DNA of 26,203 nucleotides from IMG/VR virus record IMGVR_UViG_3300031669_000210, positions 1 through 26,203 of that record, one strand, 5' to 3'. Below, piece after piece: positions 14,269 through 20,317 of the stretch (positions are counted from its first letter, which is position 1; each line of letters begins with the position of its first letter). Origin of the DNA: a virus. Under the pieces are notes generated by a model. The model worked only from the letters and a program-made list of their open reading frames with translations, did not search any database and was not told the DNA's origin. The position numbers and the translations under genes were made by a program.

Positions 14269-14598
14269 ATGAGACCATTATTTTACGCATTCGTGGGGTT
14301 TTGCCTCATGGCGCTTTTGCTGCCGGCACTCGCTTTCGGCAATCCGTTCCTGGTCTGCGATCCGCAGGCGGGAGTAACGGAATACGTAGTGGAGACCAAC
14401 GGCGCAGAGAGCGCCGCGTTTACGGCCGAGCCGGACGGATCCATGAAATACGACCTGGCCGGGCTTCCCCAGGGATCGTACACGGTCAGGGCCAAGGCGG
14501 GCAATATATGGGGGTGGTCGGGATACTCGGACCCTTTCGATTTCAACAAGGCGGTTCCGGGGACACCCACCGGCCTCCGTGTTTCATCGGGGCCATAA
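14269..14598 (+). CDS. Small secreted protein with one FN3-like beta domain
   Basis: 109 aa from ATG 14269, with AGGAGGGAG just upstream. Residues 1-22 are a clear Sec signal peptide (basic start MRP, hydrophobic core FYAFVGFCLMALLLPALA, likely cleavage after ALA or AFG). The mature part NPFLVCDPQAGVTEYVVE...LAGLPQGSYTVRAKAGNIWGWSGYSDPFDF reads as a fibronectin-III-like beta sandwich and ends in PGTPTGLRVSSGP, which looks like the start of a further domain cut short. I recall similar small exported proteins in prophages of Desulfovibrio-type hosts. A secreted protein between portal and head-completion genes is not part of the Mu head; it may be a surface or periplasmic moron (for example exclusion). 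Function unproven. Confidence 0.7.
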   Translation: MRPLFYAFVGFCLMALLLPALAFGNPFLVCDPQAGVTEYVVETNGAESAAFTAEPDGSMKYDLAGLPQGSYTVRAKAGNIWGWSGYSDPFDFNKAVPGTPTGLRVSSGP

Positions 14599-14611
14599 GG
14601 CAGGAGTAAAG

Positions 14612-15157
14612 GTGGATCTGACGCTACGCATCGCGGACGAGGAGACGGTCATCAAGGCCCTGGATGAACTGGGCGACAGGGCGCGGGATCTCACGCAGCC
14701 CCTGGCGGATTTCGGCGAGCGCCTGGTCAGGAAGATATCGAAGCGCCTGTCCGGCCCGGCGCTCAAGGAGAGGACGGGCAGGCTCAAGGGCAGCCTGGCC
14801 CACGAGGAGACAGCCGGCACGGCGGAGATCTCCGCGGGAGGGGGCCCGGGCGAGGTGGATTACGCGGCGATACACCAGTACGGCGGGACGATCAGGCCGA
14901 AAAAAAAGAAGTTCCTGACCATCCCGTTTCCCGGCGGGCCCGCGGATAAGCGCGTGCCGCTGCGGGCCGCGGATTTTGAAGATACCTTCGTGGCAAAGGG
15001 GATCATCTTTCAGAAGAGGGGCGAGGATATCGTGCCGCTTTTTATACTCAAAAAATCCGTAGTGATCCCGGCGACGCCGTACATGTACCTGGAGGACTCG
15101 GACGAGCGGTATCTCGACGAATCGATAGCCGATTTTATCGCGGGGGCGTGGGCATGA
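14612..15157 (+). CDS. Phage virion morphogenesis / head-tail completion protein (Mu gpG-like)
   Basis: 181 aa using GTG 14612, which follows CAGGAG at a suitable distance; a longer in-frame version from 14579 overlaps the previous gene and is less likely. The sequence has the family signs: VIKALDELGDRARDLTQPLADFGERLVRKISKRL, RTGRLKGSL, and VDYAAIHQYGGTIRPKKKKFLTIPF, then PATPYMYLEDSDERYLDESIADFI. Proteins of this type are minor virion components for head-tail joining or tail completion. In Mu, gpG lies in the same neighbourhood of the head cluster. The stop overlaps the MuF start (ATGA at 15154-15157). Confidence 0.82.
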   Translation: MDLTLRIADEETVIKALDELGDRARDLTQPLADFGERLVRKISKRLSGPALKERTGRLKGSLAHEETAGTAEISAGGGPGEVDYAAIHQYGGTIRPKKKKFLTIPFPGGPADKRVPLRAADFEDTFVAKGIIFQKRGEDIVPLFILKKSVVIPATPYMYLEDSDERYLDESIADFIAGAWA

Positions 15158-15639
15158 AAGGGATGCCGTTTGCAGAGGCGGTGGAATTTTTCCGGAAGAA
15201 GACGGCCATGCCCGGACCGGAGTTCGAGACCCTGGCGGCGGAAGTGGGTGACTATGCAAACAGCCTGGCCTTTACGGTGTCGCGCATCGGCTCTGCCGAC
15301 CTGCTGCAGGACCTGCACGGCGAGGTCCTGAAGGCCATCGAGGAGGGCGGGACGTTCTGGGACTTCCGCGAGGGGATCGACGAGATCATGGCCCGGCGGG
15401 GCTGGGCAGGCATGACGCCCTACCGGCTGGACAACATCTTCAGGACGAACGTGCAGGGCGCCTATAACGTAGGCAGGCACAAGCAGATGAAGGGCGTAGC
15501 GGCGAGAAGGCCGTACTGGGAATATGACGCGGTGAACGACACGCACACGCGCCCGAGCCACCTGGCCCATGACGGCAAGATCTATCACCACGAGCACCCG
15601 TTCTGGAATACGTGGTATCCGCTGAACGGGTACAGGTGA
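15154..15639 (+). CDS. MuF-like head morphogenesis protein (SPP1 gp7 / Mu gp30 family), N-terminal 161 aa up to an in-frame TGA
   Basis: The Mu F domain is clear: WDFREGIDEIMARRGWAGMTPYRLDNIFRTNVQGAYNVGRHKQM, then YWEYDAVNDTHTRPSHLAHDGKIYHHEHPFWNTWYPLNGYR. In the family the motif continues NGxRCRC. Here the codon after NGYR is TGA (15637-15639), and the same frame goes on R-C-R-V-N-S to 15828 with further MuF-like sequence. So the conserved first Cys is replaced by TGA. This may encode selenocysteine, be read through, or be a point mutation from TGC/TGT. MuF proteins are minor capsid proteins near the portal, needed for head assembly or ejection. ATG 15154 overlaps the previous stop. The full frame 15154-15828 would give 224 residues including the TGA position. 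Confidence 0.85.
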   Translation: MKGMPFAEAVEFFRKKTAMPGPEFETLAAEVGDYANSLAFTVSRIGSADLLQDLHGEVLKAIEEGGTFWDFREGIDEIMARRGWAGMTPYRLDNIFRTNVQGAYNVGRHKQMKGVAARRPYWEYDAVNDTHTRPSHLAHDGKIYHHEHPFWNTWYPLNGYR

Positions 15640-15828
15640 AGGTGCCGCGTGAACAGCATCTCCCGTGAGGAGATGGAGGAGGAGGGGCTCACAGAGGAGA
15701 AGCGGGGCACGGATCTGAAGCCGGACGAGGGATTCCGGTACAACCCTGCGGTGCGGAAATGGCGGCCGGACCCGGGAAAATACGACCCGCGGCTGCGCGA
15801 TCGCATGGAGGAAGCGATATGGGATTGA
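15640..15828 (+). CDS. C-terminal continuation of the MuF-like gene beyond the in-frame TGA
   Basis: The frame of the MuF gene stays open for 62 codons after the TGA and ends at TGA 15826-15828, overlapping the protease start (ATG 15819) by 10 nt, the same type of overlap seen across this operon. The sequence RCRVNSISREEM... and GFRYNPAVRKWRPD (about residues 193-206 of the full frame) matches what normally follows the RCRC motif in Mu F proteins. There is no good independent start: GTG 15649 has only a weak AGG upstream and would begin inside the motif. It is therefore best read as the second half of one gene, made by Sec insertion or readthrough, or lost if the TGA is a mutation. Confidence 0.6.
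   Translation, partial: RCRVNSISREEMEEEGLTEEKRGTDLKPDEGFRYNPAVRKWRPDPGKYDPRLRDRMEEAIWD
15657..15675 (+). promoter_or_regulatory. Hairpin after the MuF TGA, possible bacterial SECIS-like element
   Basis: A perfect 7-bp stem CATCTCC / GGAGATG with loop CGTGA lies within the coding region 18-36 nt after the TGA; its loop, which contains GT, is 25-29 nt after the TGA. Bacterial SECIS hairpins lie directly downstream of the UGA with the apical loop at about this distance. The stem is short and no bulged U is evident, so this is suggestive only. Confidence 0.3.
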
Positions 15829-17117
15829 AACTTTTATATGTACTCAAGAGCATCGAGGGCGCCCCGGGAGAATTCCAGCTCTTTCCGTACGGGAAGATCG
15901 GGATCGAGGGCGAGGCCGATGCGTTTGTGGACGGCGAATCGATGGACGCCATTATCGCCGATTTCGAGCGCCGGGGAAACGACATGGTCATCGATTACGA
16001 ACATCAGACCCTCCAGGGCGTCGAGGCCCCGGCCGCGGGATGGGTCAAGCGGCTCATCAACCGCGGCACCGAAGGGCTCTGGGTGATCGTGGAGTGGACC
16101 AGGCAGGCAAAGGAATACCTGGAGAACCGGGAGTACCGCTATTTCTCGCCGGTGTTCTGGGTCTCCGACAAGGGGCGGAAGATCGTCAAGATCGAGAACG
16201 TGGCCCTGACCAATTATCCGCGCATCAACAACCTGCGGCCGATCATGGCCAAGATGAGCCTGGAGGAGGAGCGGCAGGCCAGGGAGGACCGCTCCAAAAA
16301 ATACAAGATCGGCATCAAGGAAGGCGGGCACGTGACGAAGCCGGGCGAGTGGGAAAGCGTGCCCGACGACGAGTGGCTGGACCCGGTGAATTACCGCTAC
16401 CCCTGCCCGGACGCGGCCCAGACGCGGGCGGCTGCGGGCTACTGGGGCCGGGAGGATAACCAGGCCCAATACAACCTCGAGGAGCGCTCGATCATCAACG
16501 GGCGATTGGATAGGTTCCGTAAAAAATTCAACATCGGTGAATACCGAAAGGAGGAAAGCAAGATGGAATTTTTAAAAAAACTTATAGCAAAACTCGGACT
16601 CAAGGCCGAGGCTACAGAGGACCAGGTTATTGAGGCAATGGATGCTATGCTTACCAAGAACAAGGACCTGGAAAAGCAGGTCGCGGAAAAGCCGAAAGAG
16701 GTCGTGGCCAAGGAGGTAATCGAGGCCCTGGATCTGAAGGAGACGGACGGCGTCTCGACCGTGGTGGCGTCCATCCACGCGCTCAAGCAAACCGGCAAGG
16801 GAACGGTATCCAGGGAGGAATTCGAAAAGATACAGAAGGATCTCTGCAAGCGGGACGCGGACGAGGTCACGGCCAAGGCTATGGCCGAGGGCAAGATCAC
16901 GCCGGATCAGAAAGACTGGGCCGCACAGTACGCGGAGCGGGACCTGGAAGGGTTCAAGACCTTCGTGGCCAAGGCCCCGGTGGTAGTGCCGGTGAAAGAC
17001 CTGGCCAGAAAGGAGGTCAAGGCGGACGACGTGATCGCGAACGAGGCGGTCCTCAACGTGGCCAAGATGTTCGGCAATACGCCGGAGGATATCAAGAAGT
17101 ACGGGGGATTGAACTAA
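15819..17117 (+). CDS. Mu gpI-like prohead protease with C-terminal scaffold
   Basis: 432 aa from ATG 15819. The N-terminal part is the Mu I-type prohead protease: FPYGKIGIEGEADAFVDGESMDAIIADFERRGNDMVIDYEHQTLQG...PAAGWVKRLINRGTEGLWVIVEWT, then the EYRYFSPVFWV block. Next comes a small separate domain (about 164-240; KKYKIGIKEGGHVTKPGEWESVPDDEWLDPVNYRYPCPD) of the type often attached to phage proteases. From residue 249 the sequence is a helical scaffold (FLKKLIAKLGLKAEATEDQVIEAMD...). In Mu the scaffold Z is made from an internal start in I, and an equivalent site is present here. The protease cuts the scaffold during head maturation. The start overlaps the MuF readthrough frame. Confidence 0.88.
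   Translation: MGLKLLYVLKSIEGAPGEFQLFPYGKIGIEGEADAFVDGESMDAIIADFERRGNDMVIDYEHQTLQGVEAPAAGWVKRLINRGTEGLWVIVEWTRQAKEYLENREYRYFSPVFWVSDKGRKIVKIENVALTNYPRINNLRPIMAKMSLEEERQAREDRSKKYKIGIKEGGHVTKPGEWESVPDDEWLDPVNYRYPCPDAAQTRAAAGYWGREDNQAQYNLEERSIINGRLDRFRKKFNIGEYRKEESKMEFLKKLIAKLGLKAEATEDQVIEAMDAMLTKNKDLEKQVAEKPKEVVAKEVIEALDLKETDGVSTVVASIHALKQTGKGTVSREEFEKIQKDLCKRDADEVTAKAMAEGKITPDQKDWAAQYAERDLEGFKTFVAKAPVVVPVKDLARKEVKADDVIANEAVLNVAKMFGNTPEDIKKYGGLN
16563..17117 (+). CDS. Internal-start scaffold protein (Mu gpZ-like)
   Basis: ATG 16563 lies in frame inside the protease gene and is preceded by a near-perfect ribosome binding site AAAGGAGG (16547-16554) at 8-nt spacing, stronger than most sites in the window. 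The product is 184 aa, helical and charged (NKDLEKQVAEKPKEVVAKEVIEALDL...), ending NVAKMFGNTPEDIKKYGGLN. Mu produces its scaffold Z in exactly this nested way from gene I. The strong site and matching domain boundary make a separate scaffold product very likely. Confidence 0.75.
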   Translation: MEFLKKLIAKLGLKAEATEDQVIEAMDAMLTKNKDLEKQVAEKPKEVVAKEVIEALDLKETDGVSTVVASIHALKQTGKGTVSREEFEKIQKDLCKRDADEVTAKAMAEGKITPDQKDWAAQYAERDLEGFKTFVAKAPVVVPVKDLARKEVKADDVIANEAVLNVAKMFGNTPEDIKKYGGLN

Positions 17118-17120
17118 GAG

Positions 17121-17167
17121 GTTCACCGTTCACCGTTAACCGTTCACCGACGGACAACGGACAACAG
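17121..17167 (+). repeat. GTTCACC and GGACAAC heptad arrays forming an imperfect inverted repeat
   Basis: GTTCACC-type units (17121-17150) are followed by GGACAAC-type units (17151-17167). CCGTTCACCG and CGGACAACGG are inverted copies apart from a two-base mismatch, so a hairpin could form. The array ends upstream of the GGAGG site of the next gene. Confidence 0.8.
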
Positions 17168-17191
17168 TAAATAGACAATGGAGGTTATGAC

Positions 17192-18241
17192 ATGACAGCA
17201 TTAACGCAAGACAAAGAACTGCAGTACACCGAGGGGGTGGAGCTGCCCTTCGAGCTGTACCGGGCGGTCGAGATCTTCGGCGGCAGCTTCGTGTGCGTCC
17301 GGGCCGACGGCTACGCCATACCCGGCGACGACGCCACGGGACTTCTATTCATGGGCGTGGCGACCCAGCACGTAGATAATGCCGGCGGCGACGACGGCGA
17401 CAAGTCCGTGGTCCTGCGCAGGCGGGGCCTGGTCAAGGCCATCGTGGACAACACCATCACCATCGCCAACGTGGGAGACAGCGTCTACCTGGTGGACGAC
17501 CAGACCGTGGACGTGGTGGGCAACACAACGTATGACATTTTCGCGGGCATCATCGCCGGTTTTATCGACGGCACCCACGCCTGGATCGACATCGAGCCGG
17601 CCATACGCCAGTCCGACGCGGCTGCCCATATCGCCGACGGCAGCGCTGCCCATGCGGCCTCGGCCATCAGCATCGACGACGCGGGCACCTTCACCGCCCA
17701 GGAAGAGGTGGAGGCGGCCCTCCAGGAGATCTACCAGCATCTGCTCACGGCCCATGCATCGATCCTGGTGCCCCTTACGGCCCTTACCCAGGAAGACGGC
17801 ACCGTGCTGGCCAAGCTGAACAGCACTGCGTCAGGATATGAGCAGCTGTCCGACAAGGAAGTGGTGATCGACATCCCGGTCAACGCAACCATAGAAGCGT
17901 TTCAATTCACGGTGCCGGTTCCACTTGATCTGGACGACGGCGAGGATATCACGGTCCACGTGCTGGCTGGCAAGAGCGCGAACAACGATGCGCTCACGCT
18001 CGACTGCGAGGTTTTTCCGTGTGCAGCCGGGGATACGGCGAATGCGGACATCCAGAACACCGAAGCGGTGACAATTACACAGGCGGCATCGGAGCTGGTT
18101 TTCACCTGCGGCGCTAACGGGGTTCTTGCAGCGCCGGGCACCCTGACCGTGGTGCTCACTCTGGGCGACACAAATGACGGCGACGCGGTCTATATCTACG
18201 GCGTCTGGGTAGAGTACACAAGGGCGCTGCTGGCAGCGTAA
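17192..18241 (+). CDS. Head decoration protein fused to a fibre-like linker and C-terminal beta domain
   Basis: 349 aa with GGAGGT just upstream of ATG 17192. Residues about 1-140 look like a capsid decoration domain (DUF2190-like beta fold: VELPFELYRAVEIFGGSFVCVRADGYAIPG, GDKSVVLRRRGLVKAIVDNTITIANVGDSVYLVDDQTV). Residues 141-190 have the fibre-type spacer DAAAHIADGSAAHAASAISIDDAGTFTAQEEVEAALQEI. Residues about 191-349 are a beta-rich domain (VVIDIPVNATIEAFQFTVPVPLDLDDGEDITVHV...YGVWVEYT), of a kind also seen in fibre proteins. It lies between scaffold and capsid, the usual decoration-gene position. The C-terminal domain would be displayed on the capsid; a binding role is inference. Confidence 0.7.
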   Translation: MTALTQDKELQYTEGVELPFELYRAVEIFGGSFVCVRADGYAIPGDDATGLLFMGVATQHVDNAGGDDGDKSVVLRRRGLVKAIVDNTITIANVGDSVYLVDDQTVDVVGNTTYDIFAGIIAGFIDGTHAWIDIEPAIRQSDAAAHIADGSAAHAASAISIDDAGTFTAQEEVEAALQEIYQHLLTAHASILVPLTALTQEDGTVLAKLNSTASGYEQLSDKEVVIDIPVNATIEAFQFTVPVPLDLDDGEDITVHVLAGKSANNDALTLDCEVFPCAAGDTANADIQNTEAVTITQAASELVFTCGANGVLAAPGTLTVVLTLGDTNDGDAVYIYGVWVEYTRALLAA

Positions 18242-18252
18242 ACACTAGAGAT

Positions 18253-18378
18253 GTTCACCGTTGACCGTTGTGCGTTTTCGGACGGGCAGCGGGCGGCGGT
18301 GAACGGACAACGGACAACGGATAATCTTTCGGCGGAGCTCAAGACCGTGAGCCTGTCGAACGGCGGTCAACGGACAAC
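18253..18378 (+). repeat. Composite repeat block in the decoration-capsid gap
   Basis: The gap holds GTTCACC/GTTGACC units (18253-18271), a GC-rich stretch with CGGTGAA, GGACAAC units (18303-18320), a 44-nt segment (18323-18366) identical to 25366-25409, and another GGACAAC unit before the capsid start site AAAAGGAGGA. No ORF is credible here. Confidence 0.8.
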
Positions 18379-18402
18379 GTTTAATAAAAGGAGGACTGAA
18401 CC

Positions 18403-19308
18403 ATGATAGTCAACAGAGACAATTTAACAGCGGTTTTCATCAACCTGAAAACCACCTTCAACAAGGCGTTCGACGAGGCCCCGAGCCTGTGGCAACAGAC
18501 CACCATGCTCGTGCCGAGCGGTTCCGGCCAGAACGATTACGCCTGGCTGAGCCGGTTCCCCAAGATGAGGAAATGGCTCGGGGACAAGGTGCTCAAGGCC
18601 CTGGCCGCGTTCAAGTACACGGTCGTGAATGAGGACTGGGAGGCCACGGTCGAGGTGGACCGGAACGACATCCAGGACGATAATGTGGGCATGTACGAGC
18701 CCCAGGCCAGGGATGCGGGATTTTCCGCCAGGCAGTTACCCGACGAGATCGACGCGGACCTGAAGAACAATGCGTTCGCGAGTGATTGCTACGACGGGCA
18801 GTATTTCTACGACGACGATCACAGTGTGGCAGGGTCCAGCGCGAGCAACCTGGGTACCGCGGCACTTTCCGCTGCCACGACGGCAGCGGCAGCCGCCAGT
18901 TACGGAGCGGCCAGGCTGGCCATTATGAGCTTTACCGATGACGAGGGCAGGCCCCTGGCACTGATCCCGGACCTGATCGAGGTGCCCCCGGCCCTGGAGG
19001 CCACGGGCAAGCTGCTCCTGGAGAACGACAAGCTGACCGACGAATCGCCGAATCCGTATAAGGGCACCGCGAAGCTGCTCGTCAACCCCAGGCTCACCAG
19101 CTCCACCGCGTGGTTCCTGCACGTCACGAACCGACCCCTCAAGCCCTTCATTTATCAAGAGCGCCAGGCACCGGTTTTCGTGGAGCAGACCACCCAGGAA
19201 TCCGACAGCGTATTCATGCGGAAGAAATTCCGGTTCGGCGCGGAGGCCAGGGCGGCCGGAGGATACGGACTCTGGCAGATGAGCTACGGCAGCACGGGAG
19301 GGGGATAA
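18403..19308 (+). CDS. Major capsid protein (Mu gpT family)
   Basis: 301 aa with the Mu gpT pattern: MIVNRDNLTAVFINLKTTFNKAFDEAP at the start, TTMLVPSGSGQNDYAWLSRFPKMRKWLGDK, FKYTVVNEDWEATVEVDRNDIQDDNVGMYEPQARDAG, the surface segment NAFASDCYDGQYFYDDDHS, then LLVNPRLTSSTAWFLHVTNRPLKPFIYQERQ and FRFGAEARAAGGYGLWQMSYGS. This is the HK97-fold shell subunit. Unlike HK97 it has no long N-terminal delta domain, consistent with a separate scaffold. ATG 18403 follows AAAAGGAGGA. Length is typical of the family (about 300 aa). Confidence 0.93.
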   Translation: MIVNRDNLTAVFINLKTTFNKAFDEAPSLWQQTTMLVPSGSGQNDYAWLSRFPKMRKWLGDKVLKALAAFKYTVVNEDWEATVEVDRNDIQDDNVGMYEPQARDAGFSARQLPDEIDADLKNNAFASDCYDGQYFYDDDHSVAGSSASNLGTAALSAATTAAAAASYGAARLAIMSFTDDEGRPLALIPDLIEVPPALEATGKLLLENDKLTDESPNPYKGTAKLLVNPRLTSSTAWFLHVTNRPLKPFIYQERQAPVFVEQTTQESDSVFMRKKFRFGAEARAAGGYGLWQMSYGSTGGG

Positions 19309-19310
19309 AT

Positions 19311-19395
19311 AGCAAGGAAGCATTCAGCGATCAGCGATCAGCTAAACATTAAACACTGAATGCTGACCGCTGACCGCTATTCGCTAACCGACAAA
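19311..19395 (+). repeat. AGCGATC/GCTGACC heptad block with 9-bp inverted repeat
   Basis: AGCGATC units, ATTAAAC-type units and GCTGACC units fill the capsid-gp35 gap. AGCATTCAG (19319-19327) and CTGAATGCT (19356-19364) are perfect inverted copies. The block stops just before the AAAGGAGG of the next gene. Confidence 0.7.
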
Positions 19396-19408
19396 GGAGG
19401 TTATTATT

Positions 19409-19807
19409 ATGATCCGGATAACGAGCAAAAGGCATAACTTCCGGCGCTGCAGGATCGCCCATCCGAAAGGGCCGACCGAGTACCCGGACGATAGATTCAC
19501 TCCGGCAGAAATGAAAGTTTTACAGGCGGAGCCAATGCTGACGGTGGAGATCGTTAAGAACCGAGAGAAGACCGAAGTCAAGGGCGAAGAGCAGGCCGAT
19601 CCGGGAGAGCAGATTGAAGGCACGGAGGAAGAGCCTTTCGACTTCGCTCAAGGCCCTGAGCCTGTCGAAGGGCGGCCGGACCTGACGGTGCGGGAGATAA
19701 AAGAGCGGCTGGAAGAGATGGGAGTCGAATTTTCGCCCAAGGCCAAAAAAGAAGAGCTGCAAAAGATGCTCGCGGAAAAGATGAGCGAGAGGGTGGTACC
19801 GGAATAA
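19409..19807 (+). CDS. Mu gp35-like (FluMu N-terminal domain) head protein with C-terminal HeH/SAP-like motif
   Basis: 132 aa with AAAGGAGG upstream of ATG 19409. The N-terminal part ITSKRHNFRRCRIAHPKGPTEYPDDRFTPAEMKVLQAEPMLTVE is the FluMu/gp35 domain. The C-terminal part DLTVREIKERLEEMGVEFSPKAKKEELQKMLAE (about 91-123) is a helix-extended-helix (HeH/SAP-like) motif, common at the end of such phage proteins. Between them, residues 76-88 (PFDFAQGPEPVEG) are encoded by an inserted dispersed repeat (19634-19672), a perfect-looking inverted element. The position between capsid and gp36 is that of Mu gp35. Its role in the virion is not well defined. Confidence 0.85.
   Translation: MIRITSKRHNFRRCRIAHPKGPTEYPDDRFTPAEMKVLQAEPMLTVEIVKNREKTEVKGEEQADPGEQIEGTEEEPFDFAQGPEPVEGRPDLTVREIKERLEEMGVEFSPKAKKEELQKMLAEKMSERVVPE
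19634..19672 (+). repeat. Dispersed TTCGAC...GTCGAA hairpin element inside the gp35 reading frame
   Basis: CCTTTCGAC at the left end is the inverted copy (one mismatch) of GTCGAAGGG at the right end, with GCTCA/TGAGC as a second inverted pair inside, so the 39-nt element is a long imperfect hairpin. Its length is a multiple of three and it leaves the frame open, adding 13 residues between two domains. The same element type is in the gap at 12570-12589 and, more diverged, at 18330-18361 and 25373-25404. Confidence 0.8.
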
Positions 19808-19808
19808 C

Positions 19809-20246
19809 ATGGCCTATTGCGCGCAAGACGAGACGCATAACGACATCCTGGACCAGCTGGACGAGAACGTCCTTATCCAATTGACGGATGACGCGGGAAC
19901 AGGCGCGGTGGATTACGACAAGGTGATCAAGGCGATCGAGGACGCGGATGCCACCATAGACGCCTACTGCCAGGGCAGGTACACGATTCCTCTTTCGCCG
20001 GTGCCGGACAAGATCCGCCAGGTCAGCGTGGATATCGCCATCTATAATCTCTTCTCCAGGCGCTGGGACACCGCGCCCGAGGTGCGCAAGGACAGGCACA
20101 AGGAGGCGATCCGGTTCCTGGAGAAGGTCGGGGAAGGCAAGATCAGGCTGGGCGCTGCAACGCCGGCGCCGTCCAACACGCCGGATACGGTCAGTATTTC
20201 GTCGAACAAGAGGATCTTCGATCGCGACAAGATGAGGGGGTTTTAA
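19809..20246 (+). CDS. Head completion protein (Mu gp36, DUF1320)
   Basis: 145 aa, DUF1320 pattern: ILDQLDENVLIQLTDD, YDKVIKAIEDADATIDAYCQGRYTIPLSPVPDKIRQVSVDIAIYNLFSRR, then HKEAIRFLEKVGEGKIRLG. It is the Mu-family connector protein that follows gp35 and belongs to the gp6-like adaptor type fold. It starts 1 nt after the gp35 stop. The last 20 residues are a flexible Ser/Asn-rich tail. Assignment is firm; the exact place in the neck is inferred from the family. Confidence 0.9.
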   Translation: MAYCAQDETHNDILDQLDENVLIQLTDDAGTGAVDYDKVIKAIEDADATIDAYCQGRYTIPLSPVPDKIRQVSVDIAIYNLFSRRWDTAPEVRKDRHKEAIRFLEKVGEGKIRLGAATPAPSNTPDTVSISSNKRIFDRDKMRGF

Positions 20247-20248
20247 TG

Positions 20249-20304
20249 AGAGCTGAGAGCTGATAGCTGATAGCTGATAGCTGACCGCTGACAGCTGACC
20301 GACC
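20249..20304 (+). repeat. AGCTGAT/AGCTGAC heptad array
   Basis: About eight consecutive 7-nt units of AGCTGAG, AGCTGAT, AGCTGAC and CGCTGAC type fill the gp36-gp37 gap and end at the AAAGGGAGG site of gp37. No ORF is supported. Confidence 0.85.
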
Positions 20305-20317
20305 AAAGGGAGGTCAC

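Noticed and set aside
15154-15828. Change of genetic code (TGA read as Trp or Gly) to explain the MuF TGA
   Set aside because: Many other genes here end in TGA, several as ATGA overlaps, so TGA is a normal stop in this genome.
20249-20304. Tandem repeats considered as a CRISPR array
   Set aside because: Units are only 7 nt with no unique spacers and no cas genes nearby.
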